From assembly GCA_963514095.1 (NCBI GenBank), contig OY741272.1:28407188-28471187 (forward strand): DNA of 64,000 nt, in the 5' to 3' direction. The DNA is from Eutrigla gurnardus (taxonomy: Eukaryota > Chordata > Actinopteri > Perciformes > Triglidae). The translations under genes and the position numbers were made by a program. Numbering within the stretch: position 1 is the stretch's first letter; every line of letters starts with the position of its first letter. Shown here piece by piece: positions 1 to 13,367 of this stretch. The notes under the pieces were generated by a model. That model ran no database searches, was not told the DNA's origin, and saw only the letters and a program-made list of their open reading frames with translations.

Positions 1-3000
1 TGTTATTTATTTTGAAAATTCTTAACATTCAACAGTTGCTAGTTGGCCATAATTCTGACTTTAACATTGAAGACACTCAAATACTGGCATGTTGTCAACG
101 ATACATAAATACTAATGAAAAAGTACTTCTGACTGTAAAAACTCAGACTCAGGCCTGTTAATGGATCTGGATGTCTGAAGCGTATCCTCAGAGGAACCCG
201 ACAAACAGCTGTTCGAGTCACAACGTGTAGCGAAAGGATGTCGCGTACGAAAATACTGGGTTTTTTTCTTTCTTATCGGATATCACCCACTCCAAAAAGA
301 CAAAGGGTTAATCACACATTCTCCTTTTTTAAATTTCAACTATTTGGGCGTGATGCATCGACTCAAGGTCAAAGAATTTGTCGTAAACAGCGTCGGCTTT
401 CTGCTCGCTGAGTCACGAGGACATTCCAGCTGTTAATGAAATATTAAACCCCGGATGATTTAGTCCTCCAGGTATGAACGGTGAACAAATAGTGCTCCCT
501 TTCTCCGCTCGCTCAGGCATCTCAGTTAAACGACAAACTTTTTAATGATTACCACTAAAGTACCTTTTTTCTTGAACGTTAAAAACTTTGTTGGATTCTT
601 GGATTGCAAATCCAGTAGAAAAGGTCAGCAGCTAGAGGCGACATCATCACGTTGTGATGCGTCACTGATTTAATCATCGTTTAGTCCAGCACGACTCATT
701 CAACAAGGGCTCCGTGACCCCTAGGGGTCAGCAGAGGTACTGCAGGCTCGAAATTATGATCCAAAAATTATATTATGTCCAAAAAAAAATTTAAAAATTA
801 AAATACAACCTATAATAAGCAAATGTAAATCTTCCTATTAGTTACATATGTCGTGGAATTGAAACACACTGAATCCCTCTGGTTTAGTCTATACAATTAG
901 TAAAATTAGCCAAAATTTATTGATTTCTTATCAGATCTTGTCATTTGAATCGGTAGGACCAGAGAATGTTTGGTATTTTTGCCTGAAAAATTATTGAAGC
1001 GGTTAAATGATGATCAAAAATCATTTGGGGTCCAACAATACTGATCTCGATAAGGTGAAGGGGCCGATACTGATTATTAATCATGTCGGAGACCGATAAC
1101 CGACATTTTTCTGTAATTCAAATTGACTTTGTTGAAATTCCTCAAAGCTTTGTTCTGCTTCCGAAGCTTTTATTTTTATTTGTGGTCTTCTTCTGAAGAC
1201 TAGTCTGCAATGATGAACCACCCTGCCCCCCCAGACCCTGTCCTCCGAAGGGTTAAGCCCCGCTAAGCAGAATGGGATGCGGCCAACTTTAGCTTTGTAA
1301 GCAAAATGGTATAGGACTTGTATAACACTGTGCTTACTCATTGTACAAACACCAGATTAAAGAGGAGATTAGGAGATCTCTGTTGTTTGTGCAAACACTC
1401 AGTTTGCATATAATCTTCAGCGTAAAGGAGGAATTGGAATGTTTGTGTCCACGATTAGATCCTCGTTCATGAGATTTGTTTTGCGGCCTCAGATCTCTTA
1501 AACTGGATCTCAAAGACGTCGCAAAAACTTTTAACCGATGCTCCTTAAATTAATCAGCAATTTCTACATTAATCTTTTTCTTAGGCTGGGATAATTATCA
1601 TCCATCCAAAATAATTCACAATATTACTCCGATAATCATCAAATTATGTGTAAAACTGTAAGACTTTTTGTAGTATTTTTTATCCTCTATTTTTTTTATT
1701 AATTAGTAATTATTATTACTCCTATTCATGCCTCAGATTTACCTCAGAGATACCTGGGAGGAGGGTTGGGTGGTGTGTTTGTGTGTTTGTGTGTTGGAGA
1801 GTGGGTTTACAGTCAAACAGAGGTCCTGTTTATATTAACAGTAGATGCTGGTTGCTTCCATTCAGAATGTGTGTCAGCTGTGCAGGATCTTCATGGATTA
1901 GAGCATTACGAGGGAGACCGCCTCGAATGTCGTCCCACCTCCAGCACCCGAACGCTTAACAGGTGACGTCTTGAAGGGTTTTGATTGGTGATGCTGGATC
2001 GTAAAGTTGCTGCTAAAACTTAGTTTTAAATATCAACCCATTTTCAGAAATTAGCCTCAGAAGGCCTTAAAAATCGGTACATCCTCTTGTGTCCTGGACA
2101 TGGGATCAGGAAAAAGTGTCAACGTGAGCGAAGACCGAGCTGCTAATCCTTTTTAATCAGTGTTGCCAATGAAGCCTCGGGACGCACCTTTGTTTGCTCA
2201 GCGCTTTGTCTCGGAGGTATCGAGCCCGCGGGCCTATCGACCTCGCTCAATAACCCCGTGATACATTCTTTGGATTTTGTTTGTCTCACTGTTCCCCCTC
2301 TCTGTACGAGGAGTTGAAATGCAAACAAATTCCGGCAGAGAGGTTGTATTTATGCCGAACGTCCGGGAGAATGCAGCTCTGACGTCTTGGAGGATAGAAC
2401 GCGTATTGTTGGGCGAATGAATGGACAACAGAGATACTATAGGAGGGAACATATGTTGAGATTCAGACGGGAAGTGGGGATGAGTAGTTAAGTGAAACTC
2501 TGGGAAAAGGAGACAGATGGAAGTAGAGAATAACGCAGCGTAATATAATAATGTGTAGTTTCGGGTCACGGAGGAGCATCAAACTTGTGACCGTGGCGCT
2601 GATAAGTCGTGTGGATGGAATGCCAGAGGGTGATGGGGTCGGGCTGGCGGAGCGCTGGAATGCAGACTTTCATCTGCATGAATCTTTTCTCCTCAAGGAT
2701 GGTCTTTATTAGGAGGGGCGAGCTGTGGTGGGGGGGTTGAAAGGGTCGGGACTGTGCAATATTAACGCTAGCTCAATATTAATGTATTAGTGTTAGAATA
2801 GGATTAGTATCCGATACCCTTTGTTTCCTTCCTGATACCGATTCCAATATCTCATTGTCGTTTCACTCAAGTACAAAAACACATTTCAAATGATAAGGAA
2901 GTAAATTATTGTAATTTATATCTAAATATTTGAAATCTTGTCATTAGTCGTTTCAATTAATTAACATTATGTACATGTAACCTCCCATTCTAAAAAGTGA

Positions 3001-4120
3001 AGCCAACCTTGAAGTGCCTTAAACTGTCATTCTCTCTGCTGGCCACCAGGGGGTGACTTCCTATCGAAGTTAACTTTGTAAGCAGCTTCACACCAGAATC
3101 ATTTCCACAGCTGGAATCATAATCCTGGTCTCTGCAGGCCTTTTACATCTTTCACTTAATATAAGCCAATCACATGTCAGCTCAGTGTGATCTAGTCAGT
3201 GTTATCCCATGCCCCCCCCCCCAACAAGGTAAACGACCCTTTTTACAACTCTTAAGAGCTGCTCTGGAGTTCATCGCCATGGTGATACATTACCCGGCAC
3301 ATTGTTTACCTTTGCTTCCATGGAGACTGCCGACATGGCAATTAGCGCTCAGCGACAGGCCTCATGTGGCCTGTGTCATCGCTACGGTAACACCTGAAAG
3401 AGCGGGAGGGAGGGAGGGAGGGGAAGCTGGATGGATGGGCGGTCAGAGAAGATGGAGACCAACATGTGCTTGAAAGGTGTGCAATTGATTCGGGGCAAAG
3501 GTTTCCTCTTGTTGTTTGTATAGCCGAGTCCTAAGGTGGTTGCTTTATGTCACCCATAAATACTGTTCCCCACGGTATTGTTCTCAAAATAACTGAGAAA
3601 CCATTAAAGGCTCTTAATGGTAGAGCTCTTAAGCTCATAAGATCCCCCCCCCCCCCCCCCTTTAGAGCATGTTGAAAGCTTGCAAATACCTTTAAATAAG
3701 GATTAGTAAATAGATGAAATGCATATTTTTGTCTTTTTGTGTGAAAAACAATCAAATAATGATCATATATAATTAAGTTTCCCTGCAAATAAAGTCAAAA
3801 TAAATGAAAATAAAGTTTTTATATCCTGTATTTTCTAAATATGGTTCTACGTCTCACTTCTCCACCATGACAGCGAGCTAGTCGCCTTTTTCAAGTGACG
3901 ATAATTATCCCCATAATGGAAATATAATATTGTCCCATTCCCTAATCTAAACTAAAATATGCCCGGGATGTGTTTATCTGTCATTCGTTGTGTGCAAAAT
4001 GTTAATATCAAACCAAACGTTAAGAATAACAAACACGTTTCAGATTAAATCTAAGTGTAACAGTTAGGAGGCGTATCTGTCAGTATTTGTGGATGGGACT
4101 GGTTGGGACCCTTCAGGGGA
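1..4120. other. Gene-free sequence, fish-type repeat fragments
   Basis: No exon recognised on either strand. It contains scattered fragments of dispersed repeats: GATA-type/AATAATTCACAATATTA pieces (~1590-1660), a CGATACCGAT-type fragment (~2797-2860), part of the 70-bp-motif element (2992-3112), and a poly-C run at 3645-3660. It may be fa2h intron 1 or 5' flank. Confidence 0.5.
2992..3112 (+). mobile_element. Fragment of CTCF-motif dispersed element (internally deleted)
   Basis: Joins the head of the family (CCTTAAACTGTCATTCTCTC, then TGGCCACCAGGGGGTGACT) directly to its distal part (TAACTTTGTAAGCAGCTTCA), without the middle. The same junction is seen at 12420-12530. Confidence 0.6.

Positions 4121-4122
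<2 letters not shown>

Positions 4123-4195
<73 letters not shown>
4123..4195. repeat. (GT)n microsatellite
   Basis: About 36 uninterrupted GT units. Confidence 0.98.
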
Positions 4196-4197
<2 letters not shown>

Positions 4198-4385
4198 CTG
4201 GGTGAAATTAACTGCTGCCTTCTACTTTTCATCATAGTTTTTTATTTTTTATTAATGAAGGTTTTCATACAGAAGGCAGCAGCGTGGCGAAGGTGGCTGC
4301 AGGGTTCTTACCTCACTAGCTGCTGTCTGGATGGTAACAGGACACCTTCTGCACAAACTGGCTGCTACACAGAGCCTCCAATTAT

Positions 4386-4460
<75 letters not shown>

Positions 4461-4564
4461 ACACACACACACTCACACACACAAGGCAAGGATGGAATCG
4501 CAAGTCCTGGTCTTTCAGGTTTGACTGGTTCCTTCAGTTGAAGGGAGATGAGTGATATTGCTAG

Positions 4565-4626
<62 letters not shown>
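4386..4626. repeat. Two (CA)n microsatellites
   Basis: (CA)n at 4386-4483 with two TC interruptions, and a pure block at 4567-4626. Together with 4123-4195 they form a GT/CA/CA cluster, so GT and CA blocks can pair as an inverted repeat. Confidence 0.97.
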
Positions 4627-4628
<2 letters not shown>

Positions 4629-4719
4629 GACTGTGTTCCTCTGATATCCAAATGGATTCAGCATACGATTTAAACAGATGACGTGTATTGTGGACACGTT
4701 GCATTCGGTATTCACAGGC

Positions 4720-5400
4720 GGTTTGTGACAGCATGGTGGTTTGTGACGGCGTGGTGGTTTGTGGCGGCGTGGCGGTTTGTGACGGCGTGGCGGTTTGTGG
4801 CGGTTTGTGGCGGTTTGTGACGGCGTTGCGGTTTGTGGCGGGTTGTGACGGCGTTGCGGTTTGTGGCGGGTTGTGACGGCGTGGCTGTTTGTGGCGGTTT
4901 GTGACGGCGTGGCGGTTTGTGGCGGGTTGTGACAGCGTGGCGGTTTGTGACGGCGTGGCTGTTTGTGGCGGTTTGTGGCGGCTGTTTGTGACGGCGTGGC
5001 GGTTTGTGGCGGGTTGTGACAGCGTGGCGGTTTGTGACGGCGTGGCTGTTTGTGGCGGTTTGTGGCGGCTGTTTGTGACGGCGTGGCGGTTTATGGCGGG
5101 TTGTGACGGCGTGGCGGTTTGTAGTGGTTTGTGACGGCGTGGCGGTTTGTGGCGGTTTGTGGCGGTTTGTGGCAGTTTGTGACGGCGTGGCGGTTTGTGG
5201 CGGTTTGTGACGGCGTGGCGGTTTGTGACGGCGTGGCGGTTTGTGGCGGGTTGTGACAGCGTGGCGGTTTGTGACGGCATGGCGGTTTGTGGCGGTTTGT
5301 GACAGCGTGGCGGTTTGTGACGGCGTGGCGGCGTGGCGGTTTGTGACGGCGTGGCGGTTTGTGACGGCGTGGCGCCGTGGCGGTTTGTGACGGCGTGGCA
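4720..5400. repeat. CpG-rich minisatellite, 18-bp unit GTTTGTGACGGCGTGGCG
   Basis: About 680 bp of tandem copies with shorter ~9-10-bp variants (GTTTGTGGCG). Most units hold two to three CpGs. Long open frames on both strands here are products of the repeat. Confidence 0.95.
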
Positions 5401-7316
5401 TTTTTGCTCTGGGCGACGTTCTCGAGACGTCAATTACCACTTTGTCAGGCCGTTGAAAACAAGATGATTAGTGAGATAATCATGTTCACATTCTTTTACT
5501 GGTGTCGTCTGTTTCCGTTTGACGGAAGCATTCATGGAGAAAACTGCTGCTGTGTGAAACTTGGTGGAAAGGGGGACCCAGGGGGAACCCGGATCACAGG
5601 GCGGGTTTTAGGACCGTCAATAAGATTCCTTTAGTCAATTAGTAAATTGGTTATCACAAGATTTAAAGTGGTGAACAGTGGTAAATCGTATTACTACTAA
5701 CGAGTGTTGGTCCACTAAAAATGTCTTTAGTTAAGGTCACTTTAGTTACCATGGAAACATAAGGTATCTGGCCTTGGCGAGAGTTCTGCCCTCGTAGTTC
5801 ACTGTTTCAAGTTTCTTTCAAGGGAAAGGTTGCCCCTGGGAACGATTAGACAAAAAGTACTGACATTGTTTATCATAATATTTCTCACCAGTTTTCTCAC
5901 AAAATGTATAAATATTCATTTTTGTAACAAGTAAATTAAAAAATACCCATCTGTCTGCTGACTCAAGGCTAGCAGCTAGCCGGTTAGCTATCTAGCTCAA
6001 AGTGTCGGGAAACTGATTCAGCATTCCCACTGTTTTTATTCGAATTGGTACATTTTTTGGACTTTTTACGTTTTTTTTTAACTTTTACGTTTTTTTTTAA
6101 CTTTCTTACAGCAACAGAAACCAGTCAATTATTAAAAATATTACGCTCTTTATGGACATGGGTGAATATGACTATTTATTATTATATTATCAATATCAAT
6201 ATCTCTGAAATTATCAGAGCTAATTACTTTTGGGGAATTTAGCTAAATTATAAAGGATTGAATCATAAAAAAAAAGAAATCTGCGTAAATATCCAAATTT
6301 GTGTTCTTTTTGATAAACTAGTAATTAGAAACATAACTAAAATCCGGCGACGCTAACTGAAGTAATCTCACTTCTGCTCTAGAAAGGAAAGTGAAATGAT
6401 GCTATGAGGAAGCACCCCGGTTCAGGGTAAACTTGAGGTCGGGACTTTTCGGGGGGGGATCAGCTGATAACTGTTTTGGTGGTGACGGAGATTTCCCGTC
6501 CCTCCCTCATCACAGACTCCTCTCCACATGACCGGGGCTCGGCCGTAGTTATTTAATCCAGATGTGCGGTTGTGGGAGCGGTCACATATCTGGAGTACTG
6601 CTGTTGTGTAATGATGTGACTCAGCGAGGCCTCGGCCTCTTCTGGCAGCGAGAGTGTGTTGTGAATCTCACTTCCATGTTATTGTTATCTAATCTGGACA
6701 CCAGAGCCGATTCCAGACTGAGTAATAAGTAAACACTGTTATTGATACGTGGAAGTAAAGAAGTAAACCTTTATTCTAAATATCAGAAGATTTCTATAGA
6801 TTTAAAAACATCTTTTAACTTAATTTTATAAGCTACTTGGAGCGTTAGGAGTTAAATTAAACTGGTCATAATAATAGTAAAAGTAATAATAAACTTTATT
6901 TATATTGCACTTTTATTAACAATATTAATTAAAAAAATCCACCAAACAAGGCAGATGAATGAGGGTGAAGGTCATGACCACAGAGGAACTAAAGACAATT
7001 AAACAATAAATATATCATTTCCTCTCTAATATCTTGTTTGTATTGTTGTAATAACGTCTCCTTCAACCAATTAATAATTATAAACAACAATTTAAGCGAC
7101 TAGCAGACATTAATGCCGATCTTTCAATCATATATTTTTACTGAATATAGAGGCGGGACCATATAGGATTTTATTGTGGATCCGGATTTGAAAAAAAACC
7201 CTCACCATATGTTAATTATTGTGCATTTTCAGAAATATCATCTCTCATGGAGGAGAAGTAGGACAACTACAGCACAATAAAGAAATACATGAAATATAAT
7301 ATGAAACAAATTTTAT

Positions 7317-7470
7317 ATTTACATTTACATTTAGGTCATTTAGCTTTTGTCCAAAGCGACTTACAATAAGTACATTTGTCAAAAGAAGGAAACAAAGAAA
7401 TCACGACGTATCATTGCCGATAAAGTAAGAGCTAAAAGTAGAACAAGTGTTAGGTCCTCATCTGAGTAAA
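7317..7470. mobile_element. Fish dispersed repeat (CCAAAGCGACTTACAA type)
   Basis: ACATTTACATTTAGGTCATT...CCAAAGCGACTTACAATAAG is a motif seen very widely in teleost genomes. The family name is not assigned. Confidence 0.5.
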
Positions 7471-8765
7471 GTATTACCTTAAGAGCAACAGTGCTACGAT
7501 CAGAGTGCTATAGGTAAGGGGGGGGGGGGGGGGGGTGTTAGTGGGTCATGCTATGTAGAGTCGAGTCTGAACAGGTGAGTCTGTTCAGACTCAATTTAAA
7601 TTGTTGTATTAATTTTTATTTATGCGGGGAGATTTGATTGATGATTCACTTATTTAAAATTGTTTGATTATTTGTTTTTCACTGAAATGCATGTTTACTA
7701 AAAGAAGAAGTGTTCTCTCGGCTATGCATTAACATATTGTGTTAAAAGTGATTCCAGTATGTTTAATTGCTGTTTTCAGATTTTTTAGCAGATTATTTTA
7801 ATTAAAAGTAAACATATATACACATGATGATATCACATCATAAACATATTTTGTTTTCCACAAAGGGAAGACATTTTTGTTTGTATTTTTTTCAGCATAT
7901 ATTGTTAAGGAGGTGCACATTATAACCGGTTTGTGACCTAAAGGGTTAAAAAGGTGTGTTTTTTTATTTCAGCTGGACTTCTTAAGGAGGATTTAATCGT
8001 GTGTAATAGGTTTCTAAAGGTCAACAGACTTTGGTTAGTTGGCACTAGATTTAGTAAATAAATCATTTTCCCTTAGACGTGCTGTGAACTGTGCGACTGA
8101 TCAACGTTATCAAACTCTATTCTGCAGCGTTGCTGAACTTCGACCCGCCGACACGCCTCGCTGTCATATGAATGTCAAATTATTAATTTCATCCCGTGTT
8201 TGTCAGCTGAAAATGTCCCGTTGGTATTATCCTGGCATTTAAACGTTCTGGGATCACTTTAAATTTAGTCAGGAAACAAATTTATTTTTTATTTCTTGTT
8301 TTTAATCAAAAATCATAAGGTCTAAGGAAATGCTAATTTTTGTAATAATTTTTTATTATATCAGTTATTTTCAAGTCACTCCTTATCCCGATAATGGAAA
8401 TTCAGCATGATCGTGTTTTTTTTATTTTTTATCGTGATCCACGATAAAATCCTGACATCATGTGTGTCCATCAATCAAATACAAACAAAGAAACAGTTGC
8501 ATTTTATTGCAGAGATATGGATATTTGCCTGCAGCGTAACAAGAAACAGCAAATGAGAAACCTGAAACTTGTGAAACTAAACCTGTGGACCATTTTGTTC
8601 CCGACTGCACGCTTGACCTCTGAACTCTGAACCTCAAGCATGAACGCATATGAAATATCTTTTGAGACCAAAATGTTCTGGGTGTTGCCGTTATCGCTGT
8701 TCCAGAACGATGGTATCTGTGCAGGCGTGATTAAAACCTGCCTCAGCCTCCGCAGGTCGATGGGC

Positions 8766-8834
8766 TGACCGACCCGTCTCACCGACCCGTCTCACCGACC
8801 CGTCTCACCAGCCGTCTCACCGACCCGTCTCACA
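8766..8834. repeat. Short tandem repeat, 13-14-bp unit CACCGACCCGTCT
   Basis: Five near-identical units; the fourth is shortened (CACCAGCCGTCT). Confidence 0.85.
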
Positions 8835-9548
8835 CCCCCCGCTACGTAACCGGAGAGGTTTCGAAGCTAAAGGTCGCCTGTGGAGCTGCTGCCTTTGATG
8901 CCGTCTGCTTTATCTTCGCTGTTATTTATTTACTTAAGAAAAAAAAACGTGATTCTCAACTCTGCTGCTTCAGACGATGTGAAGCATCAGTTCAATACGG
9001 ACAATTAACTAACAATTTGATTTTTATCGTGAATATCGTCGTGAGTGTAAGAAGCTAGCTCGTAGTCATGGTGGAGAATAAAAAAATACAGCCCGATTTA
9101 AAATAATACACAGGAAGTATCGCTATCATAAAACATTCTTTTTAACAATAATGTATGATTATCATATTTAAAATTGTTTGATTATTTGATTTTCCACTAA
9201 AGTGGATGTTCACAAAAAAAAAAGCAATACAAATATGTGTTTCTTAATAAAGTGTAGATTCCAATAGGTTTTACTGACAAGTTTAAATATATTTAATGAT
9301 TATGAGCATTATTTTGAAAATGTTCATATTGTCCAGATTAACCAGAAATTCAGCTTTTTTTGGTAAAATGTGCATGAATATGTTTCTAACTGAGTTTAGG
9401 GAAGTAAAGTCTGTCTGTGTGACGACGTGGTCGTCCGACCGCGACCCAGTCTGAGGGCAACGCCACCTCGGCCTTCGCCCTACTTGCCGAAACACCTTCC
9501 CTATCGGCAGTCGTAAAAAAAACACACAGTGATAAAATGCAATAACAG

Positions 9549-9549
<1 letters not shown>

Positions 9550-9592
<43 letters not shown>
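9550..9592. repeat. (AC)n microsatellite
   Basis: About 21 AC units. Confidence 0.97.
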
Positions 9593-9595
<3 letters not shown>

Positions 9596-10437
9596 GAAGA
9601 GTAGGATTCCAGTCTATCCGGTCGGATCAAGCAACCTTTAAATAGTTGTTTTTACATCAGACCAAAGTTTCATTCTCAATAAGAGACGAGGGAAAAAAGA
9701 AATAAACAACAAATGAGTGCACAAAGTGAATTTTTAGGTGAAGTTAATTGTATTATAAAGAATTATCTTTATTTGAGTAAATGAATAAATGACACAGTAG
9801 CCATGTTGGTACTGGTTGAGGAAGTTTTATCACATTTTTGATATAAATGGAAAGTGTCAAGTGACATACTGGCGTGGGACGATATGAAAATCATGATTAT
9901 TCTGCCCAAAATAATTCACAATATTATCCTGATAATCATCACAAAATGTCACTAAAAGACACTTAATATTTTGTTAATAAACAAATCTGGCTCTATTTTC
10001 ACTTGACAGCTATTTGAAGTGACTCGTGACGATACCCTTGTCTTTTGCCTACATGGCCCAACCTTCATTCCAGTATCTGTCCCGGCCCTTTGAACTTTAA
10101 CCCTCTTCTCCATCAGTTAAGGCCCCTTAATGAGACCATAAAGACCCATTCACAGTTAAAGAGTAAACCTAATGTATGACAATGGCATCAACTGACAGGA
10201 AGTAGATCCATAGATGTAGAGGACCATACAGTGACATGAGTCGGGTCGCACATTAAAAATGGATCAGCAGCGGCTGGTAGACCATCAATAATACGACGAG
10301 CGAGCCCGAGACGGTTCGTTCGATGATTCATTCACTCATCTTCTCTGTTCTCGGTCGTCCTCGAAAGTTCTTAAAGTATTTTGACTCCGATTGTGACGCC
10401 GAAAATTTTCTTCCTTGAGCACCTAAAAAGTTGTGAG

Positions 10438-10622
10438 TCGTCCGGCGGGCCAGATCGGACCCTTCGGCGGGCCGATCGCACCCTTCGGGGGATCGGTTTG
10501 GACACTTCAGGGGGTTGGAGTGGGCCCGTCGGACCCCTCGGGGGATCAGATAAGACCCTTTGGCAGGTTGATCGCATCCTTTGGGGGGTCGGTTCGGACC
10601 CTTCAGCAGGCTGGTTCTGGTG
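10438..10622. repeat. Imperfect GC-rich minisatellite, ~22-bp unit
   Basis: About eight diverged copies of a unit like GGGCCGATCGCACCCTTCGG. The pattern G-run, GATCGG, ACCCTTCGG recurs every 21-23 bp with one longer spacing. Confidence 0.8.
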
Positions 10623-10793
10623 TGGCATGTTTAACACCTCTGATAAAGGGTCTTATAAATCAGACATGGCGGCGTCACCATGTAGTGAGTAGTGAGATAA
10701 TTTTCTCCGATTGTAATCACAACACAAACTCCTCTATTGTCCTCTAATCTGTTTTATTCCTCTTCACCACATTTATTTAAATCGTCCTCCCAC

Positions 10794-10852
10794 ATCCTCC
10801 CCCCTCCCCCCTCCCTCCTCCCCCCTCCCTCCTCCCTCCTCCCTCCTCCCAT
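10794..10852. repeat. (CCTCC)n pyrimidine tract
   Basis: Pure C/T run of CCCCTCCCTCCTCC units. On the other strand it is G/A only, so it could form triplex or G-rich structures. Confidence 0.85.
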
Positions 10853-11692
10853 GGGAGGCTGACTATAGTTTCAGTGTTGTGATGGTACCAGGCCACATCG
10901 CCACCCCACTCTAACCATCTCCTTTGTTTATTTTTTGTTTTTTTGTGTGTGTCTCATTCTTTTATGTTTTTTTCTTTCCCTCTCCACTGGGACAGAGCGT
11001 TCCTTATGTTTTGCTCCTTCAAAATAAGAGTGTTCCTTCACCTCTGCCCTAAGTTCTCTCTCATTCTATTAATGAAACGTTGCAACCGAGAAAATATCCT
11101 GAAGGCCATCACTGTGTAATGAGAGGTGGAAGTGGAAGATTTTAGGTTTTCTTTTTAGAAATTACAAATTGGAGTCAATAATCAACCTGAAAAGCAAATA
11201 TGTATATGTATGTGTATATGTACTGTAAGTCAGAGCGGCACAAAGGAAAGATCCCCACCCTGCCCTCCACTCTATAGGTGTCACTCTCGGCATTACAATC
11301 TGACGGTGTGTGGTGATTGTTGTGTCAACGGCGAAGGCATACCATCCATTGTCTCAGGCCTGAAGAGTGTACACATGGCACGCCCAGATCAACAGCAACG
11401 CACATGAAAGCTTACTGCTGCTGCTACGTTCTACGTTTGGTGTTTACTTAACGACAATATGAAGCCGGGTTATTCATTTGTTCCTTTTTTTCTTTTTCTG
11501 GCTTTACATTCTGGCAGTAAAGGTGGAGGAGGCCAAAACTGAAAGAACAATGAGTCAGAAAGATGACATTGGAGAGAAAGTACACGGAGATCCGGTTATA
11601 ATCAGGGAAAGAAGCCACCGATACGCTGATGATAGCACAGTTTATATTGAACCTTTTACCGACCTTTATACTACCACCAACTTTACATAAGG

Positions 11693-11830
11693 GGTGGGAT
11701 GGTATGGTTTTATTCTCATTCTATTTTGTCACGATACTTGGGTGCCAATTAGATTTGTTTTGGGATTCCGATTTATTGCGATTCTACAAGTATTGCGATT
11801 CAATAGTATCCAATATTGAAAATGTTTTAC
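11693..11830. mobile_element. Dispersed fish repeat fragment (ACGATACTTGGGTGCCAAT type)
   Basis: GATACTTGGGTGCCAATTAG...TTATTGCGATTCTACAAGTA is a recurrent teleost repeat signature with TATTGCGATTC cores. The family is not named. Confidence 0.4.
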
Positions 11831-12417
11831 TTCATAAACAAAAACCAAAAGTTGAATTTATTCTCTTCAAAAGACATTATATCATGAGTCACATCTCCAC
11901 AAACAATGCACTTCAAATGTCAGCTGCATCCAAAAGTGGTACGTTACTAAACCTGACGCTATACGGACATCATATTTTTCAGCGAGTAGCTCCGATGTTT
12001 TACTTGACCTACAGCCAAAAAAAAGTAGGCCTTTTAAAAATAAATAAAATCAATAGGGTATAGGGAATGTTTTTCCTTTTTCCTTTCTTGTTGTTGTAGT
12101 CAGAATCGGTCTTGAAGTGTACTTCAGTCGGTGTTCGGTGTCTTCGCCTCAGTAAAGAGGAAACACCACAGTCCTCTTGTGACTGCAGTTCCTGTTCTGT
12201 TCTTGTTATTGATGGTAGATTTCTGATATGACGGATAAGTGAAACAGCCTTTTCACAAAGCCGTTATTCTGCTGGACGTAAGGCGTCTGTTCCACGGTAC
12301 GACATTTCCCTACTTCCAGTTTCAGTTGAAGACATCTGCATAGATAACACAAGTAGTGATTACGGGCGATTACACCAGAACACGGGACCTTTCCCTCAGA
12401 CGGCCACGTCCGGTTCT

Positions 12418-12535
12418 GAAAAGTAAAGCCGACGTTAAAGTGCCTTAAACTGTCATTCCCTCTGCTGGCCACCAGGGGGCGACTTCCTATCGAAGTTAAC
12501 TTTGTAAGCAGCTTCGCACCACATGGATCCAGATC
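12418..12535 (+). mobile_element. CTCF-motif element, internally deleted copy
   Basis: Same head-to-tail junction as at 2992-3112: TGGCCACCAGGGGGCGACTT runs into AACTTTGTAAGCAGCTTCGC, then CATGGATCCAGATCCAG. Confidence 0.65.
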
Positions 12536-13296
12536 CAGCACCTTTTACTTTAGTAAGATATTTGTACCTCTGGTTGGTTTACACACAAGCCTGGATTACA
12601 CACAATGGATTTGGGGGTCAAAGGTCACTGTGACCTCACAAAACATGATTTTGGCTGTAAGTCAAGAATTTGTGTGTATTATTTATTGTGACATTTTTAT
12701 TTAAATTATGACAATTTTGCACAAATATCTCAAAGGGATAACATTATGAAGTGATGACATTTTGGACAGATAATCCATAATAAAAATCCCAAAACATATT
12801 AATATGAATGCTGATGCCGGATTCTGAACCCTGAAAGCCAAACACATGAACTGATCTTGCATGTAAGGTCTCATCTCGTCCTTCTGCTGATGTGATGCCG
12901 TTCCTGTTTACTTGTTTGTTTCCATCGTCGGCTCCTCGGAGAGTTGCCGTCATGTTTGCTCCGTCAGATCATTATGCAGGGGAGAGTTTTGTCGACCGTC
13001 TGCATTAAAACATAATTGAACTGTTATGCAGATATTGTTATGCAGATATTTGTTTTGAAGCAGCGGCTGTGACGCTTTGCCAGGTTTAATGTAAAGCGAA
13101 TGCATTTGAAGTGCAGCAGGTATGTGAGTGGAATATTCACATTTCCTAACACTAGCCACGCCCCCTGAACGCACCTTGCCACTGCAGAACTCGTTGCTGA
13201 AGTTAGTCATGTGTTTAAAGTGGAATGAGGTCGAGCTTATTAAACATCAGACTCACGTAGACTGCTGCTGATACAGAGGGTGTGTCTGCTCATTGT

Positions 13297-13300
<4 letters not shown>

Positions 13301-13367
<67 letters not shown>
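13301..13367. repeat. (GT)n microsatellite
   Basis: About 33 GT units; smaller tracts follow at 14011-14038 and 14442-14459. Confidence 0.97.

Larger units (their letters stand above)
5401..9549. other. Gene-free sequence with dispersed repeat fragments
   Basis: No coding exon recognised. It includes a common fish repeat with CCAAAGCGACTTACAATAAG near 7350, a poly-G run (7519-7537), and degenerate TATCG/ATAATCATCA-type fragments near 8340-8450 and 9000-9180. Confidence 0.5.

Noticed and set aside
4087..5440. Open frames up to 290 residues on both strands
   Set aside because: They are translations of (GT)n/(CA)n and of the 18-bp minisatellite; several frames stay open because the unit is a multiple of three.
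11210..11690. Two adjacent plus-strand frames with unique-looking composition
   Set aside because: No recognisable domain, no good splice context, and dispersed-repeat sequence follows directly.
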